Below are positions 46,769 to 56,553 of a DNA stretch of 64,000 nt, piece after piece (positions within the stretch are counted from its first letter, which is position 1; each line of letters opens with the position of its first letter). This DNA is from Kistimonas asteriae (GTDB lineage Bacteria; Pseudomonadota; Gammaproteobacteria; Pseudomonadales; Endozoicomonadaceae): contig NZ_JAEVHF010000008.1 in assembly GCF_018263925.1 (NCBI RefSeq), positions 1 through 64,000 on the forward strand, given 5' to 3'. The position numbers and the translations under genes were made by a program. The notes below the pieces were generated by a model. That model was not told the DNA's origin. It did no database searches and saw only the letters and a program-made list of their open reading frames with translations.

Positions 46769-48271
46769 TCAGTTACGCCAGAAGGAGGGCAGGAACATAA
46801 CCAATACGGTTATGACTTCCAGGCGTCCCATCAGCATGCCGACACAGAGTAGCCATTTGGCCATGGCGGGCAGCGTCGCGAAGTTGCCAGCAGGGCCTAT
46901 CACATCGCCAAAGCCAGGGCCCACATTGGCAATGGCAGTGACTGCGCCGCTCAAGCTGGTGACAAAATCCAAGCCCAGCAAGCTGAGGCCAATCGTCAGC
47001 AACGCAACCAGCAGGCCAAAGAACGAACTGAAAGCCACCAGGGAGCGGAGGATATCGTTGGTAATCTCAATACCGTTGTAGGACTGAACAAGGAAAGCCC
47101 GCGGATGATTGAGCTGTTTCAGCTGGATATGAAGCAGCTTGAATCCGATCTGGAAACGGAAGATTTTGATACCACCTGCGGTGGAGCCCGAGCAGCCGCC
47201 AACGAAGGTCAGGAAGAAGAACAGGCTGATCGCGAAGCCCCCCCAGAGGCTGTAGTCCGTCATCGCATACCCTGTGGTAGTAACGACGGAGGTGGTATTG
47301 AACGCAACCAGGGTCAGTGACTCAAACCAGTCATAGCTGGAGTTGAGCCAGAGCCATACACTGAATAACAGCCAGATCATGACCAGGAAGCCGATAAACG
47401 CCTGCACTTGGCTGTCACGAAGCAGTGATGCCCGGTCCCCTCGCAGAAACCTCACGAAGAGTACGAATGGCAGACTGCCCAGTATCATGAACAGTGTCGC
47501 GTTCCAGTGTACCCAAGGGTTGCTGAAATGCCCCATGGAGGCATCGCTGGTGGAATAGCCACCGGTGGATACCGTGGTCATGGCATGGTTGGCGGCATCA
47601 AACAGATTCATCCCGGACAGCAGGTAACCCACCATGCAGAGGATGGTAATAATGCTGTAAACCAGGACGATGCGTTTGGCAATCGAGCCGGAGCGCGGCA
47701 GGGCTTTCTCTGACCAGTCCGAAGATTCGCTCTGGAACAGGCGCATACCACCGACTTTCAGAAATGGCAGGATGGCGACCGCCATCACAATAAAGCCAAT
47801 CCCCCCCAGCCATTGCAGAATGGAGCGCCAGAGCAGGATGCCGCCGTTGACTGTGGTCAGATGGCTCATCACCGTTGAGCCTGTAGTCGTGATGCCGGAC
47901 ATGGTTTCAAAGAACGCATCCGTGTAGGACATGTCTTCAACCAGGACAAACGGCAGGGCCGCAAACGCACTGACCAGAATCCAGCTCACGTTGGTCAGCA
48001 GGAAGATCTGCCGGGAGACCAGACTGAAGTGCCGTGATCGCATCAGCATGGCCAGCAGGCCGCCGCTCAGGAAGGTATAGATGGCAGACTCGAAGAACGC
48101 GCCAGCGCCAATATCACCCATTGACAGGGTGAGTAGGGCCGGGATCAGCATCAGAATGCCCAGTACCATCAGAAAAAGCCCTGCGACGTACAGGACTGGT
48201 TTGATGTTCATGGTGCTTATGGCCAGTTCCGTGGAATTTGATTCGCGGATTGTAGCCAGTGGTGTCGCCAT
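46769..48271 (-). CDS. Potassium uptake protein, TrkH/TrkI family
   Basis: 500 residues with about ten membrane segments and the four pore-loop repeats of the Trk/Ktr/HKT family: SGITTTGSTVM, TTVSTGGYSTSD, TTSVVTTTGYAMTD and the last filter in VTAIANVGPGFGDV. Forms the K+-conducting pore driven by the proton motive force with cytoplasmic TrkA, which is not in this window. The ATG at 48271 was kept; the internal ATG at 48211 (MNIKPVLYV) resembles the start of Halomonas TrkI and may be the real one. Confidence 0.92.
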   Translation of the reverse strand: MATPLATIRESNSTELAISTMNIKPVLYVAGLFLMVLGILMLIPALLTLSMGDIGAGAFFESAIYTFLSGGLLAMLMRSRHFSLVSRQIFLLTNVSWILVSAFAALPFVLVEDMSYTDAFFETMSGITTTGSTVMSHLTTVNGGILLWRSILQWLGGIGFIVMAVAILPFLKVGGMRLFQSESSDWSEKALPRSGSIAKRIVLVYSIITILCMVGYLLSGMNLFDAANHAMTTVSTGGYSTSDASMGHFSNPWVHWNATLFMILGSLPFVLFVRFLRGDRASLLRDSQVQAFIGFLVMIWLLFSVWLWLNSSYDWFESLTLVAFNTTSVVTTTGYAMTDYSLWGGFAISLFFFLTFVGGCSGSTAGGIKIFRFQIGFKLLHIQLKQLNHPRAFLVQSYNGIEITNDILRSLVAFSSFFGLLVALLTIGLSLLGLDFVTSLSGAVTAIANVGPGFGDVIGPAGNFATLPAMAKWLLCVGMLMGRLEVITVLVMFLPSFWRN

Positions 48272-48435
48272 GTAATTAAGGGTTTATACCAAGTTTGCAG
48301 GTTGGGAGAGTTCGTCGTTTCGAAAGAAAAGGATAGGCTATCGACAGGAAACAGCCGTTAAATTCAGCAAATCTTACTGAGTTCGTGACACAGTCATGTT
48401 ATAAAGCGCTGTCCCGAAACTCAGTGGAGGAAAGC

Positions 48436-49101
48436 ATGTCAGGGAGTCAGTCAGTCCGAAGCCCCTATTCGGTGGCGGAGGAAATCGCCAACAGTCTGTC
48501 CCATGGGTTGGGTATGGTGTTTGGTATTGTCGCCCTGGTATTGCTGGTCAGTGAGGCGGTGGCGTTGGATGACGCGGTCAGGGTCACCAGTTTCAGCATC
48601 TATGGTGGCAGCATGATTTTGCTGTTCCTGGCATCGACGCTCTATCATGCGATTCCGGCGCCGGGGGCGAAGCGATGGCTCAAACTATTTGACCACTGTG
48701 CCATATATTTGCTGATTGCCGGTACCTACACGCCGTTTTTGCTGGTGACGCTGGAAGGGACTTTCGGCACCGTGTTGATGGCGGTTGTCTGGAGTCTTGC
48801 TGGACTGGGGTTAGCTTTCAAGCTGGTCTTTGGGCACCGCTACCGGAAACTGTCGCTGTTGACCTACCTGGGGATGGGATGGTTGTCCCTGGTGGCGATT
48901 GGGGAGCTGGTGGAGCGCCTGCCTGCAGGGGGGATCTGGTTACTGACCGGTGGTGGGTTGGTGTACAGCCTGGGGGTTGTTTTTTACGTCTGGAAACGGG
49001 TGCCGTTTAATCATGCCATCTGGCATCTGTTTGTTCTGGGCGGTTGTGTGTGCCATTTTCTGGCCATCTATGGCTACGTCTTACCGCTGCCAGCCATATA
49101 A
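48436..49101 (+). CDS. Hemolysin III / PAQR family membrane protein
   Basis: 221 residues from ATG 48436, directly preceded by GGAGGA; the longer frame to 48385 has no site. Seven membrane helices. Conserved polar residues of the HlyIII/PAQR zinc-site family are present: [32 protein letters not shown] with [17 protein letters not shown], and [16 protein letters not shown]. Despite the name, most members are predicted ceramidase-like membrane hydrolases or regulators of membrane fluidity; hemolysis is not implied. Confidence 0.92.
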   Translation: MSGSQSVRSPYSVAEEIANSLSHGLGMVFGIVALVLLVSEAVALDDAVRVTSFSIYGGSMILLFLASTLYHAIPAPGAKRWLKLFDHCAIYLLIAGTYTPFLLVTLEGTFGTVLMAVVWSLAGLGLAFKLVFGHRYRKLSLLTYLGMGWLSLVAIGELVERLPAGGIWLLTGGGLVYSLGVVFYVWKRVPFNHAIWHLFVLGGCVCHFLAIYGYVLPLPAI

Positions 49102-49197
49102 GGGTGGTGGCAGCATACTGTTCCCTGTTGGCAGGAGCACAAGGGGACAAAACATTGATCAAGGTGAGCATGACAAGCCGCCGTTATACAGGGAATC

Positions 49198-49782
49198 ATG
49201 ATGCGTCATACTGTTTTTGACACACCGGTTGTTAACTGGCTATTTCGACAGGTGTCGAAAATAGGCCTGAGGCTGACGGGCTGGAAAATGGAAGGATCGC
49301 TTCCGGATGCGCCGAAGTATGTGGTGATAGCAGCGCCGCATACCAGTAACTGGGATTTTCCCCTGACGATTGCCATGGCATTTGTATTTCGGATTAAAGT
49401 GTTCTGGATGGGGAAGGCGTCTTTGTTTCGCGGACCGATGGGGCCGGTCATGAAATGGTTGGGGGGAATACCGGTGGATCGCAGCCGTTCGACCAACCTG
49501 GTGCAGGCGACCATTGATGCCTTTAACCGCAACAGGGAACTGATTATCGCGATTCCCCCGGAAGGTACCCGATCCAAGGTCCGGAAGTGGAAGACGGGTT
49601 TTTACCATATCGCCCACGGGGCCAAGGTGCCGATAGCGTCCGGCTTCCTCGACTTCAAGCGCAAGGTCGGTGGTTTTGGGCCGACCTTCATGCCTACCGG
49701 CGACATCGAAGCCGACATGGCGGCCATTAAAGCCTTCTATGCCAATATTACTGGCAAGCATCCCTGCGCATTTGAACAGTAA
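49198..49782 (+). CDS. 1-acylglycerol-3-phosphate acyltransferase-like protein
   Basis: 194 residues of the PlsC superfamily. Catalytic HX4D motif in PHTSNWD (His48, Asp53), glycerophosphate-binding GGIPVDRS and the third block PPEGTRSK. It is smaller than PlsC and resembles the family that often carries acyl transfer to other lipids. ATGATG start; either methionine could be used. It converges with the LysR gene. Confidence 0.9.
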   Translation: MMRHTVFDTPVVNWLFRQVSKIGLRLTGWKMEGSLPDAPKYVVIAAPHTSNWDFPLTIAMAFVFRIKVFWMGKASLFRGPMGPVMKWLGGIPVDRSRSTNLVQATIDAFNRNRELIIAIPPEGTRSKVRKWKTGFYHIAHGAKVPIASGFLDFKRKVGGFGPTFMPTGDIEADMAAIKAFYANITGKHPCAFEQ

Positions 49783-49797
49783 TCGTTGACCGATTAG

Positions 49798-49825
49798 ACA
49801 GCCCTGACATTCCCGTCAGGGCTGT
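49798..49825. terminator. Hairpin between acyltransferase and LysR genes
   Basis: An 11-bp perfect stem ACAGCCCTGAC/GTCAGGGCTGT with a 6-base loop lies between the converging genes and overlaps the LysR stop codon (49816). T-tails are poor on both sides, so termination strength is uncertain. Confidence 0.55.
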
Positions 49826-50691
49826 TCCAACTCTTCCAGCAGTGCCAGCATGGCGCGTCCTGCATTCGACAATGTTCTCTCGCTGTGATGAATGACCCCC
49901 AGTGTCCGGGCAAGGTCAGCGCCTTTTACCGGAAGGCGAACAATGGTTTCATCCAGCATGGTTTCAGGCAGTACACTCCACGCCAATCCGATAGATACCA
50001 TCATTTTGATGGTTTCCAGATAATTGGTCGACATGGAAATATCCAGCGTCAGCCCCGCCTGATCAAACAGCTCCTTCACAATATGATGGGTAAACGTACG
50101 GTTATCCGGAAAAATTGCCTGGAATCGCCCCAGGTCTTTCAGCTGAATACGGGATTGCTGGGTTAACGGATGTTCGGGGGCAACGACAAAGGCCAGCGGA
50201 TCCAGCCAGAGCGGACGCGCAATGACGGGGGGCTGGTTGTCCGGGGGGAGTGTGATGATACCCAGTTCTATCTCACCTTGGCTAAGGGCGGTATACGCCT
50301 GTTCTGAATCAATAAAGCGAATATCGAGTCGGACATCCGGGTAGCGTTTGCTGTAGGTTTTCAATACCGCCGGTAACCGGTGCAGGCCGATGTGGTGGCT
50401 GGTGGCCATGGTCAGGCTGCCGGAAACCTTGTCGGACAGGTTACCCAGTGCCTTGCGGGTGTCGTCAATGGCGTTCAGGATGGCGCGGGCGCGGGTCAGT
50501 AACGTTTGACCGGCTTCGGTCAGCGTAATCTGTCGACTGATTCGGTCAAACAGTTTACAGTCGAGCTGCGCTTCCAGTGTGGCAATTCGCTTGCTGACCG
50601 CAGGTTGGGTCAAGTGTAACGCCAGTGCGGCAGCGGAAAAGGAACCGCTTTCGGCAACCGCGAGAAATGCTCTGAGGTTTTGGCTGTCCAC
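49816..50691 (-). CDS. LysR-family transcriptional regulator, divergent from leuC
   Basis: 291 residues. N-terminal winged helix-turn-helix FLAVAESGSFSAAALALHLT with QPAVSKRIATLEAQL is canonical LysR; the co-inducer-binding domain is complete. The gene sits divergently 230 bases from leuC, so it most likely regulates the leucine genes (a LysR gene also neighbours leuC in pseudomonads). The co-inducer may be a leucine pathway intermediate, by analogy. Confidence 0.92.
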   Translation of the reverse strand: MDSQNLRAFLAVAESGSFSAAALALHLTQPAVSKRIATLEAQLDCKLFDRISRQITLTEAGQTLLTRARAILNAIDDTRKALGNLSDKVSGSLTMATSHHIGLHRLPAVLKTYSKRYPDVRLDIRFIDSEQAYTALSQGEIELGIITLPPDNQPPVIARPLWLDPLAFVVAPEHPLTQQSRIQLKDLGRFQAIFPDNRTFTHHIVKELFDQAGLTLDISMSTNYLETIKMMVSIGLAWSVLPETMLDETIVRLPVKGADLARTLGVIHHSERTLSNAGRAMLALLEELEQP

Positions 50692-50716
50692 GGAGACTTT
50701 CCTATTCCTTATAGTT

Positions 50717-50740
50717 ATTCAAAACATTAAAAATATGAAT
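50717..50740. promoter_or_regulatory. Candidate LysR-type operator in the lysR-leuC region
   Basis: ATTCA and TGAAT half-sites 14 bases apart lie in the AT-rich stretch just upstream of the lysR start. The arrangement fits a loose T-N11-A LysR box; weak evidence. Confidence 0.3.
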
Positions 50741-50921
50741 TTGTTTTATGTGTGACGATACCATACATTGCCAGCATAAGGCATTCAGATGTGTGGCGGG
50801 ATGGCAAAGGCAATAACAATCACCTGCGTTGATCCTGGCTATTCCACATCTTGACCGGTAATAGAACAAAAATACCCCTGCCTGTTAGTGGTTAGGGTAA
50901 GTCTGTGAAGGAGACTGAAAC

Positions 50922-52355
50922 GTGTCCGGCAAAACGCTCTATGACAAGCTTTGGAACAATCATCTGGTCAGAACCCGGGATGATGGCTCCGCGCTGATTT
51001 ATATCGATCGTCAGTTATTACATGAAGTCACGTCACCACAGGCCTTTGAGGGGCTGCGACTGGCAGGCCGTAAACCCTGGCGGGTGGATGCGAGTGTCGC
51101 GACACCTGATCACAACGTGCCGACGACCCGTTCGGAGCGGGAAGCGGGTATCGACGGAATCGTGGACCCGGTGTCCCGTATCCAGGTCGCGACGCTGGAT
51201 GAGAACTGCGATGAGTTTGGTATTCTGGAATTCCAAATGCAGGATCGGCGGCAGGGGATTGTGCATGTTGTCGGCCCTGAGCAGGGCCTGACGCTGCCTG
51301 GCATGACCCTGGTCTGTGGCGACTCCCATACGGCTACCCACGGCGCCTTTGCAGCGCTGGCACACGGTATCGGCACGTCCGAGGTCGAACATGTGCTGGC
51401 CACCCAATGCCTGGTCACCAAGAAAATGAAAAACATGCTGGTTCGTGTGGATGGTGAACTGGGGCCTGGGGTGACCGCCAAAGATGTCATCCTGGCCATC
51501 ATTGGCGAAATTGGTACAGCGGGTGGAACCGGGTATGCCATTGAGTTTGCCGGATCAGCCATTGAAAGCTTGTCGATGGAAGGGCGGATGACCATCTGCA
51601 ATATGGCAATTGAAGCCGGTGCCCGGGTCGGTCTGGTGGCAGTGGATGACACCACGATCGAATACGTCAGGCAGCGCCCCTACGCGCCGAAAGGCGGTCA
51701 GTGGGAAGCGGCCGTCGACTGGTGGCGGACACTGGTGTCGGATGCTGATGCCGAGTTTGATCATGTCGTGGTTCTGCGCGGCGAGACTATTGAACCGCAG
51801 GTCTCCTGGGGGACTTCACCCGAGATGGTGGCGCCGGTCAGCGGCTTTGTGCCGGATCCTGATCAGGAGAAAGATGATGCGCGGGCAGAGAGTATTCGCC
51901 GTGCACTCGCTTACATGGGGCTTCAGGCTGGTATGAATATCGCTGATATTCGCCCGGATCGAGTCTTCATCGGTTCCTGCACGAACTCCCGGATTGAAGA
52001 TCTGCGCGAAGCGGCTCGTGTCGTGGAAGGGCGCAAGGTGGCGTCGTCGGTGAAACAGGCGCTGGTGGTTCCTGGTTCGGGCCTGGTGAAAGCGCAGGCG
52101 GAGCAGGAAGGTCTGGATAAGATTTTCATTGAAGCCGGCATGGAGTGGCGTGAACCGGGTTGTTCCATGTGTCTGGCCATGAATGCGGACAAATTGGGAT
52201 CGGGTGAACACTGTGCCTCCACGTCCAACCGTAACTTCGAAGGGCGTCAGGGGTTTGGTGGGCGGACGCACCTGGTCAGTCCGGCCATGGCGGCAGCGGC
52301 AGCGGTTACGGGACATTTTGTTGATGTCCGGGAATTGATGGAGCGTGCATCATGA
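50922..52355 (+). CDS. leuC: 3-isopropylmalate dehydratase large subunit
   Basis: 477 residues of the aconitase family. The three cysteine ligands of the 4Fe-4S cluster occur in the usual places: one in [18 protein letters not shown] (QCLVTKKMK), and two in [11 protein letters not shown] and [13 protein letters not shown]. With LeuD it isomerises 2- to 3-isopropylmalate. GTG start with AAGGAGA upstream. Overlaps leuD by 4 bases (ATGA). Confidence 0.97.
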   Translation: MSGKTLYDKLWNNHLVRTRDDGSALIYIDRQLLHEVTSPQAFEGLRLAGRKPWRVDASVATPDHNVPTTRSEREAGIDGIVDPVSRIQVATLDENCDEFGILEFQMQDRRQGIVHVVGPEQGLTLPGMTLVCGDSHTATHGAFAALAHGIGTSEVEHVLATQCLVTKKMKNMLVRVDGELGPGVTAKDVILAIIGEIGTAGGTGYAIEFAGSAIESLSMEGRMTICNMAIEAGARVGLVAVDDTTIEYVRQRPYAPKGGQWEAAVDWWRTLVSDADAEFDHVVVLRGETIEPQVSWGTSPEMVAPVSGFVPDPDQEKDDARAESIRRALAYMGLQAGMNIADIRPDRVFIGSCTNSRIEDLREAARVVEGRKVASSVKQALVVPGSGLVKAQAEQEGLDKIFIEAGMEWREPGCSMCLAMNADKLGSGEHCASTSNRNFEGRQGFGGRTHLVSPAMAAAAAVTGHFVDVRELMERAS

Positions 52356-53002
52356 AAGCATTCACCGTGCATACCGGTATCGTTGCGCCAATGGATCGTG
52401 CCAATGTTGATACGGATATGATCATTCCCAAGCAGTTCCTGAAATCGATCCGACGCTCAGGGTTTGGGAAAAACCTGTTTGATGAATTGCGCTATCTCGA
52501 TGAAGGGCAACCGGATCAGGATTGCAGCGGTCGTCCACTGAATCCTGATTTTGTGCTCAATCAAACCCGTTACAGCAATGCGTCGATTCTGCTGAGTCGA
52601 CATAACTTCGGTTGCGGTTCATCCCGTGAACATGCGCCCTGGGCGTTAGATGATTATGGTTTTCGTTGTGTCATCGCACCGAGTTTTGCGGATATTTTCT
52701 ATAATAATTGCTTCAAGAATGGCTTGTTACCTATTGTTTTGCTTGAAGATGTTGTTGATGAGTTGTTCCGTGAAACGGCTGGGCAGGATGGTTATTCGCT
52801 GACCATTGATCTTGAGCGAGAAGTGATTGTGCGCCCCGGCGGCCGTGAGGTTGAGTTCGGAATCGATGCCTTTCGTAAGGATTGCCTGTTGAAAGGGTTG
52901 GATGAGATTGGGTTGACGCTGGCGCAGTCCGATTCAATCCGGCAATTTGAACAGCGTCACCAGGCGCGTTTCCCCTGGTTGTTCAATACCATTGCCCGCT
53001 AA
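52352..53002 (+). CDS. leuD: 3-isopropylmalate dehydratase small subunit
   Basis: 216 residues. [20 protein letters not shown] and [14 protein letters not shown] are the swivelling-domain signatures of the small subunit. Partners LeuC; start codon overlaps the leuC stop, so translation is coupled. Length as in E. coli (201) with a slightly longer C-terminus. Confidence 0.97.
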   Translation: MKAFTVHTGIVAPMDRANVDTDMIIPKQFLKSIRRSGFGKNLFDELRYLDEGQPDQDCSGRPLNPDFVLNQTRYSNASILLSRHNFGCGSSREHAPWALDDYGFRCVIAPSFADIFYNNCFKNGLLPIVLLEDVVDELFRETAGQDGYSLTIDLEREVIVRPGGREVEFGIDAFRKDCLLKGLDEIGLTLAQSDSIRQFEQRHQARFPWLFNTIAR

Positions 53003-53044
53003 TCGTTGTACAACAGTGATTATGTTTCAGGAGTAAGTAGAAAA

Positions 53045-54115
53045 ATGAAAAAGTTGCTGGTGTTGCCTGGTGATGGCATTGGTCCGGAAATCGTTGCCGA
53101 AGCGCTGAAGGTGTTGGACAAGGTAAAAGACACATTCAATCTGGCCGTTTCCGTTGATGAGGCATTGCTAGGCGGCGCGGCCATTGATGCCACCGGTAAC
53201 CCGCTCCCGGCGGAAACGCTCGACAAGGCCATGTCGGCCGATGCGTTGTTGATGGGCGCGGTAGGTGGTCCGAAATGGGATCACCTGGAAACGTCAAAGC
53301 GTCCTGAGAAAGGTTTGCTCGGCTTGCGCTCAAGCCTGAATCTTTTCGCCAATCTTCGCCCGGCGATTCTCTATCCGCAGCTGGCGTCGGCTTCGACGTT
53401 GAAGCCGGAAGTGGTCAGTGATCTGGATATTCTTATTGTCCGCGAGTTGACTGGCGGTATCTATTTTGGGGAACCCCGTGGCATTCGCACACTCGACAAT
53501 GGTGAGCGCCAGGGATACAACACCTATGTCTACAGTGAATCCGAAATTCGTCGCATAGGCCGGGTCGCCTTTGAGGCAGCGCGTAAACGTGGCGGTCGTG
53601 TTTGCTCCGTTGACAAGTCCAATGTACTCGAAGTTACCGTGCTCTGGCGCGAAATTATGGAAGAGATTGGTAAGGAATACCCGAAGATTGAGCTGGAACA
53701 CATGTATGTCGACAATGCGGCCATGCAGCTGGTGCGCGCGCCAAGGCAGTTTGATGTCATGGTAACCGGCAATATGTTTGGTGATATTTTGTCTGACTGT
53801 GCTGCCATGCTGACCGGTTCTATCGGCATGCTGCCTTCGGCCTCACTGGATGCTCACAATAAAGGATTGTATGAACCTGTACACGGTTCAGCACCGGATA
53901 TTGCGGGGCAGGGGGTTGCCAACCCGCTGGCCACCATTCTCTCGCTGGCCATGTTGTTGCGTTATTCCTTTGCTGAAGCGGAGGTCGCCGATGTGATTGA
54001 GCAAGCGGTCAGCAAGGTGCTGGATGAGGGGTTACGTACAGCAGATATCTGGTCGGAGGGGCTGCAGAAGGTCTCAACCCAGGCCATGGGCGATGCGGTG
54101 GCGGCAGCCATATAA
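53045..54115 (+). CDS. leuB: 3-isopropylmalate dehydrogenase
   Basis: 356 residues from ATG 53045, following AGGAG; the frame continues upstream to 53006 but without a site. [17 protein letters not shown] opens the protein, GPKWDHL, the LREL-type [14 protein letters not shown] loop and [18 protein letters not shown] (NAD-binding) are present. It oxidatively decarboxylates 3-isopropylmalate in leucine synthesis. Confidence 0.97.
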   Translation: MKKLLVLPGDGIGPEIVAEALKVLDKVKDTFNLAVSVDEALLGGAAIDATGNPLPAETLDKAMSADALLMGAVGGPKWDHLETSKRPEKGLLGLRSSLNLFANLRPAILYPQLASASTLKPEVVSDLDILIVRELTGGIYFGEPRGIRTLDNGERQGYNTYVYSESEIRRIGRVAFEAARKRGGRVCSVDKSNVLEVTVLWREIMEEIGKEYPKIELEHMYVDNAAMQLVRAPRQFDVMVTGNMFGDILSDCAAMLTGSIGMLPSASLDAHNKGLYEPVHGSAPDIAGQGVANPLATILSLAMLLRYSFAEAEVADVIEQAVSKVLDEGLRTADIWSEGLQKVSTQAMGDAVAAAI

Positions 54116-54143
54116 ATAACAAGAGGAGCGGGGAGTTTATTGC

Positions 54144-55253
54144 ATGATCAAGCTTGGTCTGGTGGGTTGGCGGGGTATGGTGGGATCCGTACTCATGCAG
54201 CGGATGCTCAAAGAAAATGATTTTGCCCTGGTAGAACCCACCTTTTTTACCACATCCCAGAAAGGGCAGCCGGGACCGGATATCGGTCGTGAGGTGCCCG
54301 ACCTGGCTGATGCCCGGGATCTGCAGGCGCTGGCGCAGATGGATGTCATCATCTCCTGTCAGGGGGGCGATTATACCGGTGATGTCTATCCGGGGCTCAG
54401 GGCGTCCGGTTGGGCGGGATACTGGATAGATGCCGCGTCCAAACTGCGAATGGTCGATGACAGCATCATTGTGCTGGATCCGGTCAATGACAGCGTGATC
54501 AGGCAGGGGCTGGCGCAGGGCGTTAAAACCTTTGTGGGTGGTAATTGCACGGTTAGCCTGATGTTGATGGCGCTGGGCGGTCTTTTCCGCGAAGGGCTGG
54601 TGGAGTGGGCCAGTGCCATGACCTATCAGGCGGCCAGTGGTGCCGGTGCGCGCAATATGCGTGAGCTGATCAGTCAGATGGGTGTGATCAGGGATGCTGT
54701 AGCGTCAGAATTACAGGATCCTGCTGCCGCCATTTTGGATATTGATCGAAAAGTGGCTGATGTTATCCGTTCAGAGGCGTTTCCCGTTTCTGAGTTTGGT
54801 GTGCCACTGGCGGGCTGTCTGATTCCCTATATTGATCGGGAGCTGGAAAACGGCCAGAGCCGGGAGGAGTGGAAGGCGCAGGCGGAAACCAACAAAATCC
54901 TGGGGCTGGAGCAGGCTATTCCACTGGACGGTATCTGCGTACGTGTCGGCGCCATGCGGTGTCATTCTCAGGCGCTGACGTTGAAGTTAAAGCGAGACAT
55001 TCCAATGGCGGATATTGAGTCCATGATCGCCCAGGCGAATGACTGGGTTGATCTGGTGCCTAATCATCGTGAAGAGAGTATTCAGCGCCTCTCTCCTGCT
55101 GTGGTGAGTGGTTCACTGTCCGTGCCGGTGGGTCGTCTGCGCAAGATGAATATGGGGCTAGAGTATCTGTCCGCATTCACGGTAGGAGACCAGTTGCTTT
55201 GGGGGGCGGCTGAACCACTCCGTCGTATGCTGAGAATTCTGCTTGAATCGTGA
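54144..55253 (+). CDS. asd: Aspartate-semialdehyde dehydrogenase (E. coli-type Asd)
   Basis: 369 residues. NADP-binding [17 protein letters not shown], catalytic Cys135 in [12 protein letters not shown] (same number as in E. coli), and the substrate arginine region around [16 protein letters not shown]. Reduces aspartyl phosphate to the semialdehyde, giving lysine/diaminopimelate, threonine and methionine. Begins 28 bases after leuB. Confidence 0.97.
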   Translation: MIKLGLVGWRGMVGSVLMQRMLKENDFALVEPTFFTTSQKGQPGPDIGREVPDLADARDLQALAQMDVIISCQGGDYTGDVYPGLRASGWAGYWIDAASKLRMVDDSIIVLDPVNDSVIRQGLAQGVKTFVGGNCTVSLMLMALGGLFREGLVEWASAMTYQAASGAGARNMRELISQMGVIRDAVASELQDPAAAILDIDRKVADVIRSEAFPVSEFGVPLAGCLIPYIDRELENGQSREEWKAQAETNKILGLEQAIPLDGICVRVGAMRCHSQALTLKLKRDIPMADIESMIAQANDWVDLVPNHREESIQRLSPAVVSGSLSVPVGRLRKMNMGLEYLSAFTVGDQLLWGAAEPLRRMLRILLES

Positions 55254-55384
55254 GGTTAAAGCGCTGGGTGTAACAGGGACGTTATACCGGAAGGCGGGCC
55301 TTCGGCGAGAGTATTGCTGGATTTGTTGGCCTGAAAAGGGGTATATAGGTGACTGATTTCGTTGTAAATGCTGGATGATAATTG

Positions 55385-56410
55385 ATGAGTTCAACCTATG
55401 ATATTGCTGTAGTCGGTGCCACCGGTGCTGTGGGTGAGGCAATGTTGTCGATTCTGGAGGAACGCGAGTTCCCGATTGGCAAGTTGTACCCCTTGGCCAG
55501 TGAGCGCTCCGCAGGTGGCAGCGTGATCTTTCGCAATCGCGCCCATCGGGTTGAAAATCTTGCGGATTTTGATTTTTCCCAGGTACGAATAGCGCTGTTT
55601 TCTGCTGGGGGGGAGGTCTCTGCGGAATATGCGCCCAAGGCCGCTGCCGCAGGTTGTGTCGTGATTGATAACACCTCACATTTTCGCTACCAGGACGATA
55701 TTCCTCTGGTTGTGCCGGAGGTGAATCCTGAGGCGATTACGTCCTACCGTAACCATAACATCATTGCCAATCCCAATTGTTCAACGATCCAGATGTTGGT
55801 GGCCCTCAAACCCTTGCATGATGCGGCGACGATCCGTCGGATAACCGTTTCCACCTATCAGGCTGTCAGTGGTGCTGGCATGAAGGGCGTGAAGGCGCTG
55901 GCAGACCAGACAGCCCGTTTACTTAACGCCAAGCCGGTTGAAGCCGATGTTTTTAGCAAGCAGATCGCATTTAATGTGATTCCGCATATCGATCGCTTTG
56001 AAGAGAACGGCTATACCCGGGAAGAGATGAAGATGGTGTGGGAGACCCGAAAGATATTGGGCGATGACACAATTCAGGTGAATCCTACCTGTGTCCGGGT
56101 GCCGGTTTTTTATGGGCATTCTGAGTCGGTGAGTATCGAGACGGAAGCGCGGCTCACGGTTTCAGATGCGCGTGGGTTGCTGGAAAAGTCGCCAGGTGTC
56201 ACGATCATGGATGAGCCGGTGGCGGGTGGTTATCCGACCCCTGTGGGCGATTGCTCCGGTCAGGATGAGGTCTTTGTCGGTCGAATCCGTGAAGATATCT
56301 CCTGTGAGCGGGGGCTGAATCTGTGGATTGTGTCAGATAATGTACGAAAAGGTGCTGCACTCAATAGCATTCAGATCGCAGAGCTATTGATAAAATCCTT
56401 CGCAGAATGA
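55385..56410 (+). CDS. Second aspartate-semialdehyde dehydrogenase-like protein (Asd2/Usg)
   Basis: 341 residues from ATG 55385 (the TTG three bases before is less likely). NADP motif VVGATGAVGEAML, Cys132 in IIANPNCSTIQM, and SGAGMKGVKAL. Usg proteins of enterics lack the active cysteine, whereas this one retains it together with the Gram-positive/Vibrio Asd2 motif set, so it could be a functional second enzyme. Same place as the Pseudomonas asd-homologue next to asd. Confidence 0.9.
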   Translation: MSSTYDIAVVGATGAVGEAMLSILEEREFPIGKLYPLASERSAGGSVIFRNRAHRVENLADFDFSQVRIALFSAGGEVSAEYAPKAAAAGCVVIDNTSHFRYQDDIPLVVPEVNPEAITSYRNHNIIANPNCSTIQMLVALKPLHDAATIRRITVSTYQAVSGAGMKGVKALADQTARLLNAKPVEADVFSKQIAFNVIPHIDRFEENGYTREEMKMVWETRKILGDDTIQVNPTCVRVPVFYGHSESVSIETEARLTVSDARGLLEKSPGVTIMDEPVAGGYPTPVGDCSGQDEVFVGRIREDISCERGLNLWIVSDNVRKGAALNSIQIAELLIKSFAE

Positions 56411-56553
56411 TAAGTTATTGAGAATAAAAGAGAAGCCTCGGCATGACCGGGGCATAATGATCAGAATCATGTGGCTTTGCAGGTTTTACCGGTCTCAACC
56501 GTGATATCGGATTGCCAGGTCGAGCGACAATAATAATCAAGGGATAGGGGATC

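Noticed and set aside
50692..50921. Leucine leader peptide/attenuator before leuC
   Set aside because: No short frame with a run of leucine codons and no terminator/antiterminator pair could be found.
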